From contig NZ_CP081942.1 of NCBI RefSeq assembly GCF_020386635.1, positions 2,666,001-2,730,000 of the forward strand: 64,000 nt of DNA, given 5' to 3'. This DNA comes from Pseudomonas sp. MM211. GTDB lineage: Bacteria > Pseudomonadota > Gammaproteobacteria > Pseudomonadales > Pseudomonadaceae. Below the pieces are notes generated by a model. That model made no database searches. It worked only from the letters and a program-made list of their open reading frames with translations, and was not told the DNA's origin. Position 1 is the stretch's first letter. Every line of letters starts with the position of its first letter. The translations under genes were made by a program, and so were the position numbers. This document shows positions 22,502 through 31,852 of this stretch, one piece after another.

Positions 22502-23503
22502 ATGCCCATCATCGATCTGCGTAGCGACACCGTCACCCAACCTACCGCCGGCATGCGTGACGCAATGCTGTCCGCTGAGCTGGGCGATGACGTGTACGGC
22601 GAAGATCCAACCGTCAACCGCCTGGAGCAGCGCCTTGCGCAGCAACTCGGCTTCGCTGCTGCGCTGTTCGTGCCGACCGGCACCATGAGCAACCTGCTTG
22701 GCTTGATGGCTCACTGCGAGCGCGGTGACGAATACATCGTCGGCCAGCAAGCGCACACCTATAAGTACGAAGGCGGTGGCGCCGCCGTTCTTGGCTCGAT
22801 CCAGCCCCAGCCACTGGATATGGAGCTGGACGGTTCTCTGGATCTGGCACGGGTCGAAGGAGCGATCAAGCAGGACGACTTTCATTTCGCGCGCACCCGC
22901 CTGCTGGCGCTGGAAAACACCATGCAGGGCAAGGTGCTGCCCCTGGAGTATCTGGCCGACGCCCGCGCCTTCACGCGCAACAAGGGATTGGCGCTACACC
23001 TCGATGGCGCGCGGCTGTTCAATGCTGCCGTCAAACTGGGTGTCGAGGCGGGTGAAATCACCCAGTATTTCGATTCGGTCTCTGTGTGCCTGTCTAAGGG
23101 TCTGGGCGCGCCGGTGGGTTCCGTGCTGTGTGGTAGCGAGGCGCTGATCGCCAAGGCTCGGCGCCTGCGCAAGATGGTCGGTGGCGGTATGCGTCAGGCG
23201 GGCGTGTTGGCCGCAGCCGGTCAGTATGCGCTGGATCACCAGGTCGAGCGCCTGGTCGAGGATCACGCCAATGCCGACTGCCTGGCCGCTGGCCTGCGTG
23301 AGCTGGGCTACTCCGTCGAGCCGGTGCAGACCAATATGGTCTACGTGCAGATCGGCGAACGTGCTGGCGAGCTGAAAGCCTTCTGCGCCGAGCGCGGTAT
23401 TCGCCTGAGCGCTGCGCCACGCCTGCGCATGGTCACCCATCTGGATGTGGGTGCCGATGCAGTAGGGCAGGTGATTGAGGCCTTCGCTGCTTTTCGCGGC
23501 TGA
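22502..23503 (+). CDS. ltaE: Low-specificity L-threonine aldolase
   Basis: 333 residues from the ATG at 22502 (AGGAG 6-7 nt upstream); an upstream in-frame start lacks such a site. A PLP enzyme opening with [15 protein letters not shown], with the cofactor lysine in [12 protein letters not shown] (K199) and DGARLFNA. It splits threonine or allo-threonine into glycine and acetaldehyde. It lies 57 bases after aruE, so it may ride on the aru transcript, although it is not part of arginine breakdown. Confidence 0.88.
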   Translation: MPIIDLRSDTVTQPTAGMRDAMLSAELGDDVYGEDPTVNRLEQRLAQQLGFAAALFVPTGTMSNLLGLMAHCERGDEYIVGQQAHTYKYEGGGAAVLGSIQPQPLDMELDGSLDLARVEGAIKQDDFHFARTRLLALENTMQGKVLPLEYLADARAFTRNKGLALHLDGARLFNAAVKLGVEAGEITQYFDSVSVCLSKGLGAPVGSVLCGSEALIAKARRLRKMVGGGMRQAGVLAAAGQYALDHQVERLVEDHANADCLAAGLRELGYSVEPVQTNMVYVQIGERAGELKAFCAERGIRLSAAPRLRMVTHLDVGADAVGQVIEAFAAFRG

Positions 23504-23667
23504 GCCTGCGTTATGGGGCAGGCTCCTGCCCTGTCGATGATGCCAGTGGGCCGCATCAGACAGCCCACTCCCAGTTTGCCGGCCAGCGGTGCAGGCCGCT
23601 GATTCCCGGCCATCGAGCCACCGGCAAATAATTCAGGCTATGCCCTAGCCGCCACGGACAAGCCCGA

Positions 23668-23673
23668 TATAAT
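23668..23673 (+). promoter_or_regulatory. Probable -10 element of the alaS promoter
   Basis: A consensus TATAAT lies 51 bases before the alaS start in a ~220-base gap. No good -35 hexamer is seen at the right distance, so only the -10 is claimed. Confidence 0.45.
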
Positions 23674-23724
23674 GCGGGCTTTTGCCGGCTTCGCCGTGGC
23701 CGCCTGTTTTCCTGGAAAATGCCA

Positions 23725-26349
23725 ATGAAAAGCGCAGAAATCCGTGAAGCTTTCCTGAGCTTCTTCGAAGAGAAGGGGCACACCCGTGTCGCTTCCAGCT
23801 CCCTGATTCCAAACAACGATCCAACGTTGCTGTTCACCAACGCCGGCATGAACCAGTTCAAGGACTGCTTCCTGGGCCTGGAAAAGCGTGCCTACACACG
23901 CGCTGCGAGTAGCCAGAAGTGCGTGCGCGCGGGCGGTAAACACAACGATCTGGAAAACGTCGGCTATACCGCACGTCACCACACGTTCTTCGAAATGCTC
24001 GGCAACTTCAGCTTTGGCGACTATTTCAAGCGTGATGCCATCCACTTCGCCTGGGAGTTCCTCACCGGCGAAAAGTGGCTGAACCTGCCCAAGGAAAAGC
24101 TCTGGGTTACGGTCTATGCCACCGATGACGAGGCTTACGACATCTGGAACAAGGAAGTCGGTGTGCCGGCCGAGCGGATGATCCGCATTGGCGACAACAA
24201 GGGCGCGCCGTATGCCTCCGACAACTTCTGGACTATGGGCGACACCGGTCCGTGCGGCCCGTGCACCGAGATCTTCTTTGACCACGGCGACCACATCTGG
24301 GGTGGCCCACCCGGCTCCGCGGAAGAGGACGGCGACCGTTACATCGAAATCTGGAACAACGTGTTCATGCAGTTCAACCGCACGGCTGACGGTGTTCTGC
24401 ACCCACTGCCGGCGCCGAGTGTGGACACCGGCATGGGGCTGGAGCGTATCAGCGCGGTGCTGCAGCACGTTAATTCGAACTACGAGATCGACCTGTTCCA
24501 GAGCCTGCTCGACGCCAGCGCTCAAGCCATCGGCTGCGCCAACAATGGCGACGCGTCGCTGAAAGTGGTGGCTGACCACATCCGCTCCTGCAGCTTCCTG
24601 ATCGCCGACGGTGTCACCCCGTCCAACGAAGGCCGCGGTTACGTGCTGCGCCGCATCGTTCGCCGCGCTTGCCGTCACGGCAACAAGCTGGGCGCTAAGG
24701 GCAGTTTCTTCCACAAGATCGTCGCGGCCCTGGCCAGCGAGATGGGCGAAGCCTTCCCGGAGCTGAAACAGCAGCAGGCGCATATCGAGCGCGTACTGAA
24801 AACCGAAGAAGAGCAGTTCGCCAAGACCCTGGAACAGGGCCTGAAGATCCTCGAGCAGGATCTGGCTGAGCTCAGCGGTACGGTGATTCCGGGTGAGGTG
24901 ATCTTCAAGCTGTACGACACCTACGGTTTCCCGATGGATCTGACCGGTGATATCGCCCGTGAGCGCGAGCTGACCCTCGACGAGGCCGGCTTCGAGCGCG
25001 AGATGGAAGCCCAGCGTGTACGTGCCCGTTCCGCCAGCGCCTTCGGTGTGGACTACAACAACCTGGTCAAGGTCGACGCCGATACCCGTTTCCTCGGCTA
25101 TAACGCCACCGTTGCCAGCGGCGAGCTGCTGGTGCTGCTGCGCGACGGTCAATCCGTCGACACCCTGAACGAAGGTGAGGAGGGCGTCGTAGTCCTCGAC
25201 CAGACGCCGTTCTACGCTGAATCCGGTGGTCAGATCGGCGACTGTGGCTTCCTCGAGGGCCCAGGCGTGCGTTTCGACGTGCGCGACACCACCAAGGTCG
25301 GCGGCGCCTGGTTGCACCACGGTGTGGTCAGCAAGGGCAGCCTGAGCGTTGGTGCCTCGATCAACGCCGAAGTGGATGCCTCCGTGCGTACTGCAACCGG
25401 GCTCAACCACTCGGCGACTCACCTGCTGCATGCTGCGCTGCGCCAGGTGCTCGGCGAGCACGTGCAGCAGAAAGGCTCGCTGGTGGACAGCCAGCGCCTG
25501 CGCTTCGACTTCAGTCACTTCGAGGCGATCAAGCCTGAGCAGCTCAAGGAGCTGGAAGAGATCGTCAACCGCGAAGTGCGCCGCAACACACCGGTACAGA
25601 CCGAAGAGATGGATATCGAAAGTGCCAAGGCCAAAGGCGCCATGGCGCTGTTCGGTGAAAAGTATGGCGACAACGTGCGCGTGCTGACCATGGGCGATGG
25701 CTTCTCCGTCGAGCTCTGTGGCGGCATCCATGCCAACCGTACCGGTGATATCGGCGTGTTCAAGATCGTCAGCGAAGGCGGTGTGGCAGCTGGCGTGCGC
25801 CGTATCGAAGCGGTCACGGGCGCTGCGGCGTTCGCCTATCTGAATGGCGCGGAAGAGCAATTGAAAGAGGCGGCAACGCTGGTCAAGGGCAGTCGCGACA
25901 ATCTGCTCGACAAACTTGCTGCCGTACTCGATCGCAATCGCCAGCTGGAAAAAGAGCTGGATCAGCTCAAGGCCAAGGCCGCCAGTGCGGCTGGCAGCGA
26001 TCTGGCCGGTTCCGCCGTGGACATCAAGGGCGTCAAGACGCTCAGTGCGCGCATCGACGGTCTGGATGGCAAGGGCCTGCTGGCGCTGGTCGATCAATTG
26101 AAGAACAAGCTCGGCAGCGCGGTGATCCTGCTCGGCGGCGTGCAGGACGATAAGGTCGTGCTGGTTGCCGGCGTGACCCAGGATCTGACTGGCAAGCTGA
26201 AGGCCGGCGACTTGATGAAACAGGCCGCTGCTGCAGTCGGCGGCAAGGGCGGTGGTCGGCCGGACATGGCGCAGGGCGGTGGGGTCGATGCGGCTGCACT
26301 GGATGGCGCCCTGGCGCTGATCGGCCCGTTCGTCGAACAGGGCCTCTAA
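23725..26349 (+). CDS. alaS: Alanyl-tRNA synthetase
   Basis: 874 residues from the ATG at 23725 ([11 protein letters not shown], the family start; an ATG two codons earlier is not needed). Class II catalytic core with [10 protein letters not shown] and the GMGLERI motif 3, then the editing domain with its zinc-type motifs HSATH (H562, H566) and CGGIH (C665, H669), and the C-terminal C-Ala domain. It charges tRNA-Ala and clears mischarged Ser/Gly. It precedes lysC by 111 bases, the conserved pseudomonad order alaS-lysC-rsmA. Confidence 0.98.
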   Translation: MKSAEIREAFLSFFEEKGHTRVASSSLIPNNDPTLLFTNAGMNQFKDCFLGLEKRAYTRAASSQKCVRAGGKHNDLENVGYTARHHTFFEMLGNFSFGDYFKRDAIHFAWEFLTGEKWLNLPKEKLWVTVYATDDEAYDIWNKEVGVPAERMIRIGDNKGAPYASDNFWTMGDTGPCGPCTEIFFDHGDHIWGGPPGSAEEDGDRYIEIWNNVFMQFNRTADGVLHPLPAPSVDTGMGLERISAVLQHVNSNYEIDLFQSLLDASAQAIGCANNGDASLKVVADHIRSCSFLIADGVTPSNEGRGYVLRRIVRRACRHGNKLGAKGSFFHKIVAALASEMGEAFPELKQQQAHIERVLKTEEEQFAKTLEQGLKILEQDLAELSGTVIPGEVIFKLYDTYGFPMDLTGDIARERELTLDEAGFEREMEAQRVRARSASAFGVDYNNLVKVDADTRFLGYNATVASGELLVLLRDGQSVDTLNEGEEGVVVLDQTPFYAESGGQIGDCGFLEGPGVRFDVRDTTKVGGAWLHHGVVSKGSLSVGASINAEVDASVRTATGLNHSATHLLHAALRQVLGEHVQQKGSLVDSQRLRFDFSHFEAIKPEQLKELEEIVNREVRRNTPVQTEEMDIESAKAKGAMALFGEKYGDNVRVLTMGDGFSVELCGGIHANRTGDIGVFKIVSEGGVAAGVRRIEAVTGAAAFAYLNGAEEQLKEAATLVKGSRDNLLDKLAAVLDRNRQLEKELDQLKAKAASAAGSDLAGSAVDIKGVKTLSARIDGLDGKGLLALVDQLKNKLGSAVILLGGVQDDKVVLVAGVTQDLTGKLKAGDLMKQAAAAVGGKGGGRPDMAQGGGVDAAALDGALALIGPFVEQGL

Positions 26350-26460
26350 GGCTCGTAACTCAAGCGTGACCACGCTGCTTGCCATGCCCGGTGAGCGGCG
26401 TGGTGGTGTGCGGTGTTGTCTGTTTAATGGGCGCCCTTCACGGGCTGAGGCAGCTTTGAA

Positions 26461-27699
26461 ATGGCTTTGATCGTACAGAAATTCGGCGGTACTTCCGTCG
26501 GCACCATCGAGCGAATCGCGCAGGTCGCCGAGAAGGTGAAGAAATTCCGCGAAAGGGGTGACGACATCGTCGTCGTGTTGTCCGCCATGAGCGGCGAGAC
26601 CAATCGCCTTATCGATCTGGCCAAGCAGATCAGTGATGGTCAGCCAGTGGCGCGAGAGCTCGACGTGATGGTGTCCACTGGCGAGCAGGTGACCATTGCG
26701 CTGCTGGCTATGGCGCTGATCAGGCTTGGCGTGCCAGCGGTGTCCTACACCGGCAGCCAGGTGCGCATCCTGACCGACAGCTCGCATACCAAGGCGCGCA
26801 TCCTGAGCATCGACGACGCCAACATTCGCGCTGACCTCAAGGCTGGTCGTGTGGTGGTGGTTGCCGGCTTCCAGGGTGTCGACGAGCAGGGCAATATCAC
26901 CACCCTCGGGCGTGGCGGCTCCGACACTACCGGTGTGGCCCTGGCAGCGGCCTTGAAAGCCGATGAGTGCCAGATCTATACGGATGTCGATGGCGTTTAC
27001 ACCACGGATCCGCGGGTCGTGCCCAAGGCTCAGCGTCTGGAGAAGATTACCTTCGAAGAGATGCTGGAAATGGCCAGCCTTGGTTCCAAAGTGTTGCAAA
27101 TTCGCTCGGTGGAGTTCGCCGGCAAGTACAACGTCCCGCTGCGCGTTCTGCACAGCTTTCAAGAGGGGCCGGGCACCCTCATTACCATTGATGAAGAGGA
27201 ATCCATGGAACAGCCGATCATCTCCGGCATCGCCTTCAATCGCGATGAAGCCAAGCTGACCATCCGTGGCGTACCTGATCTGCCGGGCGTTGCTTTCAAG
27301 ATTCTTGGCCCGATCAGCTCCGCCAATATCGAAGTGGATATGATCGTGCAGAATGTCGCGCACGATAACACCACCGACTTTACCTTCACCGTGCACCGTA
27401 ACGACTACCCAGGCGCCCAGCAGGTGCTCGAAGCCACTGCGCGCGATCTGGGGGCTCGTGAGGTGGTGGGGGACGTGAACATCGCCAAGGTGTCCATTGT
27501 CGGCGTTGGTATGCGCTCTCACGCGGGTGTCGCCAGTCGCATGTTCGAAGCGCTGGCCAAGGAAAACATCAATATTCAGATGATCTCTACCTCGGAAATC
27601 AAGGTCTCGGTGGTCATCGAAGAGAAATATCTGGAATTGGCCGTGCGTGCCCTGCACACTGCGTTCGAGCTGGATGCACCTGCCCGTCAGGGCGACTGA
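26461..27699 (+). CDS. lysC: Aspartate kinase with overlapping beta-subunit start
   Basis: 412 residues. KFGGTSVG at the N-terminus and GRGGSDTTGVALA mark the amino-acid kinase domain (~1-230), followed by two ACT regulatory domains (~265-405). It phosphorylates aspartate, the first step toward Lys, Met and Thr. An internal in-frame ATG at 27205 (codon 249, MEQPIISG) has GAAGAGG just upstream, exactly where alpha2-beta2 aspartate kinases start their ACT-only beta subunit (here 164 residues). Feedback by Lys/Thr at the ACT interface is expected from the family. Confidence 0.96.
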   Translation: MALIVQKFGGTSVGTIERIAQVAEKVKKFRERGDDIVVVLSAMSGETNRLIDLAKQISDGQPVARELDVMVSTGEQVTIALLAMALIRLGVPAVSYTGSQVRILTDSSHTKARILSIDDANIRADLKAGRVVVVAGFQGVDEQGNITTLGRGGSDTTGVALAAALKADECQIYTDVDGVYTTDPRVVPKAQRLEKITFEEMLEMASLGSKVLQIRSVEFAGKYNVPLRVLHSFQEGPGTLITIDEEESMEQPIISGIAFNRDEAKLTIRGVPDLPGVAFKILGPISSANIEVDMIVQNVAHDNTTDFTFTVHRNDYPGAQQVLEATARDLGAREVVGDVNIAKVSIVGVGMRSHAGVASRMFEALAKENINIQMISTSEIKVSVVIEEKYLELAVRALHTAFELDAPARQGD

Positions 27700-27707
27700 G
27701 GTATCCT

Positions 27708-27738
27708 GCAAAAGGTGCGGTTCTTCCGCGCCTTTTGC
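27708..27738 (+). terminator. Hairpin after lysC, probable terminator
   Basis: A 13-bp stem (GCAAAAGG-TGCGG with CCGCG-CCTTTTGC) and a TTCTT loop start 9 bases after the lysC stop. The T-tract afterward is poor (ACTTTTGG), so termination may be partial. Confidence 0.55.
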
Positions 27739-27881
27739 ACTTTTGGTTAGTGTTGGCGGAACTTTCCGTCCGTCTGCGCTGGTCAATAGCTGGGCGTCGG
27801 CAATTTCGTATTGATCTTGGCCGGTGCTTTTCAACTGCTTGCAGACGTGTTGTCCGTAATTGAATCCGTAAGGAGAAAGGA

Positions 27882-28067
27882 ATGCTGATTCTGACTCGTC
27901 GGGTCGGAGAGACCCTGATGGTGGGTGACGAAGTCACTGTCACCGTGTTGGGCGTTAAAGGTAATCAGGTGCGGATTGGCGTCAATGCGCCTAAGGAAGT
28001 AGCCGTACACCGTGAAGAGATTTACCAGCGCATCCAGAAAGAGAAGGGCGAAGAACCAAACCACTAA
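27882..28067 (+). CDS. rsmA: Carbon storage/secondary metabolism regulator RsmA (CsrA)
   Basis: 61 residues, [20 protein letters not shown] onward, with the RNA-binding strand 1 (L4, T5, R6) and the key R44 in VAVHREEI. It is a homodimeric protein that binds GGA motifs near ribosome binding sites and represses or stabilises mRNAs; in pseudomonads it answers to the Gac/Rsm cascade. AAGGAG lies close upstream. It sits between lysC and the tRNA-Ser/Arg cluster as in P. aeruginosa. Confidence 0.98.
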   Translation: MLILTRRVGETLMVGDEVTVTVLGVKGNQVRIGVNAPKEVAVHREEIYQRIQKEKGEEPNH

Positions 28068-28086
28068 TTTTTCTCGAAATTTTGGT

Positions 28087-28114
28087 TTGCAAGCGGGGGA
28101 AATATGAGTATTAT
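28087..28114 (+). promoter_or_regulatory. Sigma-70 promoter of the tRNA-Ser/Arg cluster
   Basis: TTGCAA (28087-28092), a 16-bp spacer and TATTAT (28109-28114), with a GC-rich GCGCCCCG discriminator typical of stringent control. The tRNA-Ser gene begins 15 bases downstream. Confidence 0.7.
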
Positions 28115-28128
28115 GCGCCCCGTGTTGC

Positions 28129-28219
28129 GGAGAGGTGGCCGAGTGGCCGAAGGCGCTCCCCTGCTAAGGGAGTACACCTCAAAAGGGTGTCGGGGGTTCG
28201 AATCCCCCCTTCTCCGCCA
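28129..28219 (+). tRNA. tRNA-Ser (GCT)
   Basis: A 91-nt class II tRNA with a long variable arm and encoded CCA. Anticodon stem CTCCC/GGGAG with loop CTGCTAA gives GCT. Confidence 0.97.
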
Positions 28220-28290
28220 TTATTTGGCAAGCCTGGTTTAAATCGGGCAAGCAAAAAAACCAGCGGTGATCTGGTCTAAAAACACCAAAC

Positions 28291-28367
28291 GGACTCATAG
28301 CTCAGCTGGATAGAGTACTCGGCTACGAACCGAGCGGTCGGAGGTTCGAATCCTCCTGAGTCCGCCA
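28291..28367 (+). tRNA. tRNA-Arg (ACG), copy 1
   Basis: 77 nt with encoded CCA. Acceptor GGACTCA/TGAGTCC; anticodon stem CTCGG/CCGAG with loop CTACGAA gives ACG (A34 is expected to become inosine). Confidence 0.97.
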
Positions 28368-28438
28368 TATTGAATGGCTTGCAGCAGTGCAGGCCATTTT
28401 GTTTCAACCAGCGGTGATCTGGTCTAAAAACACCAAAC

Positions 28439-28515
28439 GGACTCATAGCTCAGCTGGATAGAGTACTCGGCTACGAACCGAGCGGTCGGAGGTTCGAATC
28501 CTCCTGAGTCCGCCA
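28439..28515 (+). tRNA. tRNA-Arg (ACG), copy 2
   Basis: Identical in sequence to copy 1, 148 bp downstream in the tandem repeat. Confidence 0.97.
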
Positions 28516-28586
28516 TATTGAATGGCTTGCAGCAGTGCAGATCATTTTGTTCCAACCAGCGGTGGTCTGGTCTAAAAACACCAAAC

Positions 28587-28663
28587 GGACTCATAGCTCA
28601 GCTGGATAGAGTACTCGGCTACGAACCGAGCGGTCGGAGGTTCGAATCCTCCTGAGTCCGCCA
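28587..28663 (+). tRNA. tRNA-Arg (ACG), copy 3
   Basis: Identical to copies 1 and 2. It is the last gene of the cluster, followed 4 bases later by the terminator. Confidence 0.97.
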
Positions 28664-28666
28664 TAC

Positions 28667-28698
28667 AAAAAGGGCCTGCAGCAATGCAGGCCCTTTTT
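28667..28698 (+). terminator. Terminator of the tRNA-Ser/Arg cluster
   Basis: A perfect 14-bp stem (AAAAAGGGCCTGCA/TGCAGGCCCTTTTT) with a GCAA tetraloop. The A/T ends let it serve the convergent DUF4124 gene as well. Confidence 0.92.
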
Positions 28699-28704
28699 CT
28701 TTGC

Positions 28705-29199
28705 CTAGCGTTTTCCCATTACGCAGTCATTCTGGTCGAAGCTCACCGTGCGTCGCTCGCTGTTGTACTTGCTGGCGTAGTGATAGGTCGTCTGGCTGTT
28801 ACGGCGGCTAATGCGCTCGGGCTTGCCTAGAGCGCTTTCTACGTCGCTACGGGTCATGCCGGGGCGCACCTGTTTTCTGATGATCGCTTCGCGCCTTGCG
28901 TTGCCGGTAACGGCATTGCCACAGCCGTCCTGCTGCTCGCCGACCACGGTCAGAGAACTGCTGGCGTTTGCTGCTGCGCTTTTAATGGCGGGTTGTGGTA
29001 TTGCCAGCGGAACGGCCGCTCCGCTGCCGGGTCTTGGATTGTGGGCGTCCTGAATGTGCTGTTGCTGGCTTTCCGTGCAGCCGTGCCGAGTGAAGGTGAT
29101 GTGACCATTGTCGTCTTCGCAGCGAAAAACACTCGAGGCGATCAGCGGGGTGGGGCAGAGTAAGATGGCGCAAACGGTTGCGCAGCGCATTCGATGCAT
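28705..29199 (-). CDS. DUF4124-type secreted protein with BamE-like tail
   Basis: 164 residues with GGAGG 7 nt before the ATG. A hydrophobic signal sequence (~5-22) leads into SSVFRCEDDNGHITFTRHGC, the DUF4124 pattern of small periplasmic proteins. After a low-complexity linker, residues ~110-160 (RKQVRPGMTRSDVESALGKPERI, then YHY) follow the SmpA/OmlA (BamE) plan, in which R-x-G-M-T/S-x2-x-V-x3-G-x-P is conserved. An envelope location is likely; the function is unknown. It is convergent with the tRNA cluster. Confidence 0.72.
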   Translation of the reverse strand: MHRMRCATVCAILLCPTPLIASSVFRCEDDNGHITFTRHGCTESQQQHIQDAHNPRPGSGAAVPLAIPQPAIKSAAANASSSLTVVGEQQDGCGNAVTGNARREAIIRKQVRPGMTRSDVESALGKPERISRRNSQTTYHYASKYNSERRTVSFDQNDCVMGKR

Positions 29200-29510
29200 G
29201 TGACGTCCTCCGTGACGTGTCCTGGTTCAAGGTTAGCTGATGCGTTTCTAGCTGCCAGGTGTCTTCTTGTGTGCCTGCTATTCGAACTCCTGTGAGCGGG
29301 TTCAGGAAAGCACTGCAAGCGCTTGTCTTGCCATGCCTTTGTCACGTACATCGCCGATTGGCGTGTTATTATTCATCTGTCAGCCCCGTCGGGGCTTGTG
29401 GATCCTCACCATGGACTTACCCAGTAGTAATTCAGAATTTCAAGTGTGCAATCACGTATTGATTGATTGACCCTCGCTGGCGCGCGCCGCCGCTGGGGGC
29501 GGAGTGTGCC
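29200..29510. other. Divergent upstream region of mgtE
   Basis: About 310 bases between the DUF4124 gene and mgtE. A compact hairpin AGCCCC-GTC-GGGGCT lies at 29382-29396 on the mgtE side, with no T-tract after it. It may belong to the mgtE leader RNA. No other feature is supported. Confidence 0.35.
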
Positions 29511-30959
29511 ATGTCAGAAGTAGAAACCAAGAAGCCGCAAGAAAGCCTGCAGGATCGACTCGCTCAGGTCGTCGAGCTATTGCAGCGGCATCGGCTGGTC
29601 GAAGACCTTACCCATCGCCAGGAAGGTCAGCATCAGGATCGCGTCGAAGGTCTGGTGCACCGGCAAAACCTCGCCGAGCTGCAGCGTAAGCTCGATGATC
29701 TGCACTCAGCTGACGTCGCCTACATTCTCGAAGCCCTTCCGCTGCAAGATCGTCTAGCTATCTGGCAGTTGGTCAAGGCGGATCGTGATGGTGACATTCT
29801 TCTCGAAGTGTCCGACGCCGTGCGTGAGACGCTGCTTGCCGATATGGAGGATCACGAGATCCTCGCGGCGGCCAAGGAGATGGATGCCGACGAATTAGCG
29901 GATCTGGCATCCGAGCTTCCGCGTGACGTTGTCCACGAGCTGATGGAAACCCTCGACGCTCAGCAGCGCGAGCGCGTGCGTTCTGCGCTGTCCTATGAGG
30001 AGGAGCAGGTCGGTGCGCTCATGGACTTCGAGATGGTCACCATCCGTGAAGACGTCAGTCTGGAGGTGGTGCTGCGTTATCTGCGCCGCCTCAAGGAGCT
30101 GCCGGGGCATACCGACAAGTTGTTCGTGGTCGATTACGACGGTGTGCTCAAGGGTGTGCTATCGATCAAGCGCCTGCTGGTAAACGACCCGGAGAAGCAG
30201 GTTGCCGATGTCATGGCTAATGACCCGGTCAGTTTTCATCCTGATGAAGATGCCTACGACGCCGCTCAGGCTTTCGAGCGTTATGACTTGATTTCTGCGC
30301 CGGTAGTCGACAAGAACGGCAAGCTCATTGGTCGTCTGACCATCGATGAAATGGTCGATCTGATCCGTGAGGAAAGCGAAAGCGAAGTCCTCAACATGGC
30401 GGGTCTGCGCGAAGAGGAGGATATCTTCGCTTCCGTCTGGAAGTCGCTGCGTAACCGCTGGGCCTGGCTGGCAGTCAATTTGGTTACGGCCTTCATGGCG
30501 TCGCGAGTTATTGGCCTGTTCGAGGGTTCTATCGAGAAGTTGGTGGCGTTGGCTGCCTTGATGCCGATCGTTGCAGGTATCGGCGGTAATTCGGGCAATC
30601 AGACCATCACCATGATCGTGCGCGCGATGGCGCTCGATCAGGTCAGTACCGGCAATGGCAATACTTCGCGGTTGATTCGCAAGGAGCTGAGTGTTGCGTT
30701 GATCAACGGCCTGGTTTGGGGCGGGGTGATTGGTGTCGTGGCGTACGGCTTATATGACAGCTGGTCGTTGGGTTTGGTCATGACTGCAGCGATGACTCTC
30801 AATCTGCTTTTGGCGGCTCTGATGGGTGTGCTGATTCCTATGACATTGATGCGCTTGGGGCGTGACCCAGCGATGGGTGCCAGTGTGATGATCACGGCCG
30901 TCACCGATAGTGGTGGTTTTTTCATTTTCCTGGGCATGGCTTCGCTATTCCTCCTGTAG
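29511..30959 (+). CDS. mgtE: Magnesium transporter MgtE
   Basis: 482 residues from the ATG at 29511 (GGAG ~8 nt upstream; the longer frame lacks a site). The cytosolic MgtE N domain (~30-135, superhelical) and two CBS domains (~140-265) sense Mg2+ and gate the pore. A C-terminal transmembrane domain has five helices, including LVALAALMPIVAGIGGNSGNQ with the conserved pore motif P-x5-G-x2-G-N-x-G-x-Q. It forms a Mg2+-selective homodimeric channel. A terminator follows. Confidence 0.95.
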   Translation: MSEVETKKPQESLQDRLAQVVELLQRHRLVEDLTHRQEGQHQDRVEGLVHRQNLAELQRKLDDLHSADVAYILEALPLQDRLAIWQLVKADRDGDILLEVSDAVRETLLADMEDHEILAAAKEMDADELADLASELPRDVVHELMETLDAQQRERVRSALSYEEEQVGALMDFEMVTIREDVSLEVVLRYLRRLKELPGHTDKLFVVDYDGVLKGVLSIKRLLVNDPEKQVADVMANDPVSFHPDEDAYDAAQAFERYDLISAPVVDKNGKLIGRLTIDEMVDLIREESESEVLNMAGLREEEDIFASVWKSLRNRWAWLAVNLVTAFMASRVIGLFEGSIEKLVALAALMPIVAGIGGNSGNQTITMIVRAMALDQVSTGNGNTSRLIRKELSVALINGLVWGGVIGVVAYGLYDSWSLGLVMTAAMTLNLLLAALMGVLIPMTLMRLGRDPAMGASVMITAVTDSGGFFIFLGMASLFLL

Positions 30960-30982
30960 TGAGGTTTAGCTTTTCGCAGGCA

Positions 30983-31016
30983 ACAAAAAACCGGCTTAAA
31001 GCCGGTTTTTTGTTTT
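30983..31016. terminator. Bidirectional terminator between mgtE and amrZ
   Basis: A 13-bp stem ACAAAAAACCGGC/GCCGGTTTTTTGT with a TTAAA loop, with A- and T-tracts on both sides, between convergent genes. Confidence 0.9.
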
Positions 31017-31023
31017 CGTGCAG

Positions 31024-31353
31024 TTAGTCGTCGTTGCCGGCAGCCATCTCTGCATCGTGCGCGATCAGCGCGACGAGCGCATTCTGCTGACGGCGGGACA
31101 GCTGACGGAAGCGCTGCAGTAGTTCCCGTTCGTGCAGAGACAGCTCGGGGCTGTCCAGGCGCACGCCGAGTTCGTCGTCCAGGGCGCCTTCCTGAAGCAT
31201 GCTCTGCTCCAGGCGCGCAATGATCTCGGAGTTCATGCTGCGGTGGTGTTGGCGTGCGACATCAGCAATGCGCTCGCGCATGCCGTCGGGCAACCGAACG
31301 ACGAACTTGTCAGCCGTACGGCTGGAGTAAATAGCCTGTTTCATAGGGCGCAT
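31024..31353 (-). CDS. amrZ: Alginate and motility regulator AmrZ, ribbon-helix-helix
   Basis: 109 residues, very close to P. aeruginosa AmrZ (AlgZ) along its length: [41 protein letters not shown] and [21 protein letters not shown] flexible N-terminus precedes the Arc/RHH DNA-binding fold (~15-66), and the C-terminal part (~70-105) tetramerises. In pseudomonads AmrZ controls alginate, polysaccharide, twitching and flagellar genes, often repressing fleQ. It is a single gene convergent with mgtE; autoregulation is known for the family. Confidence 0.95.
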   Translation of the reverse strand: MRPMKQAIYSSRTADKFVVRLPDGMRERIADVARQHHRSMNSEIIARLEQSMLQEGALDDELGVRLDSPELSLHERELLQRFRQLSRRQQNALVALIAHDAEMAAGNDD

Positions 31354-31852
31354 ACATCAACCAATTAGTTCAGGGAAACGAAGCTGTAGTGGCATATAGC
31401 TACGGGATTGTCAGCATTTCGACCATCTTTAACGCTAGCCGTTCAACTCGGTCGGAATTTTGTCTGGTGATCGTACCATGCGGGCATCAGATAATTGACG
31501 CCAATTACGTGTCGTATTCTGGCCTGAATAAAGGCTTTATGCCAGCACCAGTTATCGAAATTAGTCTCGAATGCGTGGAAAGTCGCATTTATCGGCCGTT
31601 TGCCACGAGAATCACTACGTCCTGCATTCGAGTTTGTGCTGCCAGCCCAGGCAGTTTCGAGGCCGGGTGTGCCGCGCGATTATTATCACCCGTGTGGCAT
31701 GGGTGTAGCGCTACATGAACGCAGTACAGGTAGTATCCAGCGCGTGTCGAGTCCGGTAAGCGAATGATATCGCTCCGTTTGATTTGCGTAGTGAACTGCG
31801 TCGCTATGGTACTAAATCACCTGGCTGGAAAAGGCCAAAAGAGGTTTTCTAA
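31354..31852. other. Divergent region amrZ-phnN, less GC-rich than its surroundings
   Basis: About 500 bases without a convincing gene; a 109-residue plus-strand frame has no family resemblance or binding site. Base composition looks lower in GC than its neighbours. It must hold the amrZ promoter (minus strand) and that of phnN. Confidence 0.4.
31418..31444 (-). promoter_or_regulatory. Possible AlgU (sigma-22)-type promoter of amrZ
   Basis: On the minus strand GAACGG, a 16-bp spacer and TCGAA resemble the AlgU/RpoE consensus GAACTT-N16-TCTGA with mismatches in both boxes. It lies 65 bases before the amrZ start. In P. aeruginosa amrZ is AlgU-dependent, which is the reason to mention this weak match. 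Confidence 0.3.

Larger units (their letters stand above)
28258..28663 (+). repeat. Tandem 148-bp repeat carrying three tRNA-Arg genes
   Basis: Units begin at 28258, 28406 and 28554, each 148 bp apart. Each holds a near-identical leader (ACCAGCGGTGATCTGGTCTA, then AAAACACCAAAC), the 77-nt tRNA-Arg and a spacer. The third unit is truncated after the tRNA and runs into the terminator. Spacers 1 and 2 differ by a few bases (GGCC versus GATC), and leader 3 has one change. Confidence 0.95.

Noticed and set aside
23516..23531. GGGCAGG/CCTGCCC palindrome after ltaE
   Set aside because: The apex is only two bases and no T-tract follows, so it is not a convincing terminator.
23638..27834. A 1398-codon open frame on the minus strand
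   Set aside because: It lies antisense to alaS and lysC, both unmistakable. Long shadow frames are expected in GC-rich DNA; it has no family pattern or ribosome binding site.
28258..28698. Regular repeats as a possible CRISPR array
   Set aside because: The repeat is a tRNA-Arg gene plus flank in a 148-bp period, far from CRISPR geometry. No cas genes and no other array were seen.
31389..31718. A 109-codon plus-strand frame between amrZ and phnN
   Set aside because: No ribosome binding site, Cys/Ser/Arg-rich shadow composition, and it overlaps the expected amrZ promoter.
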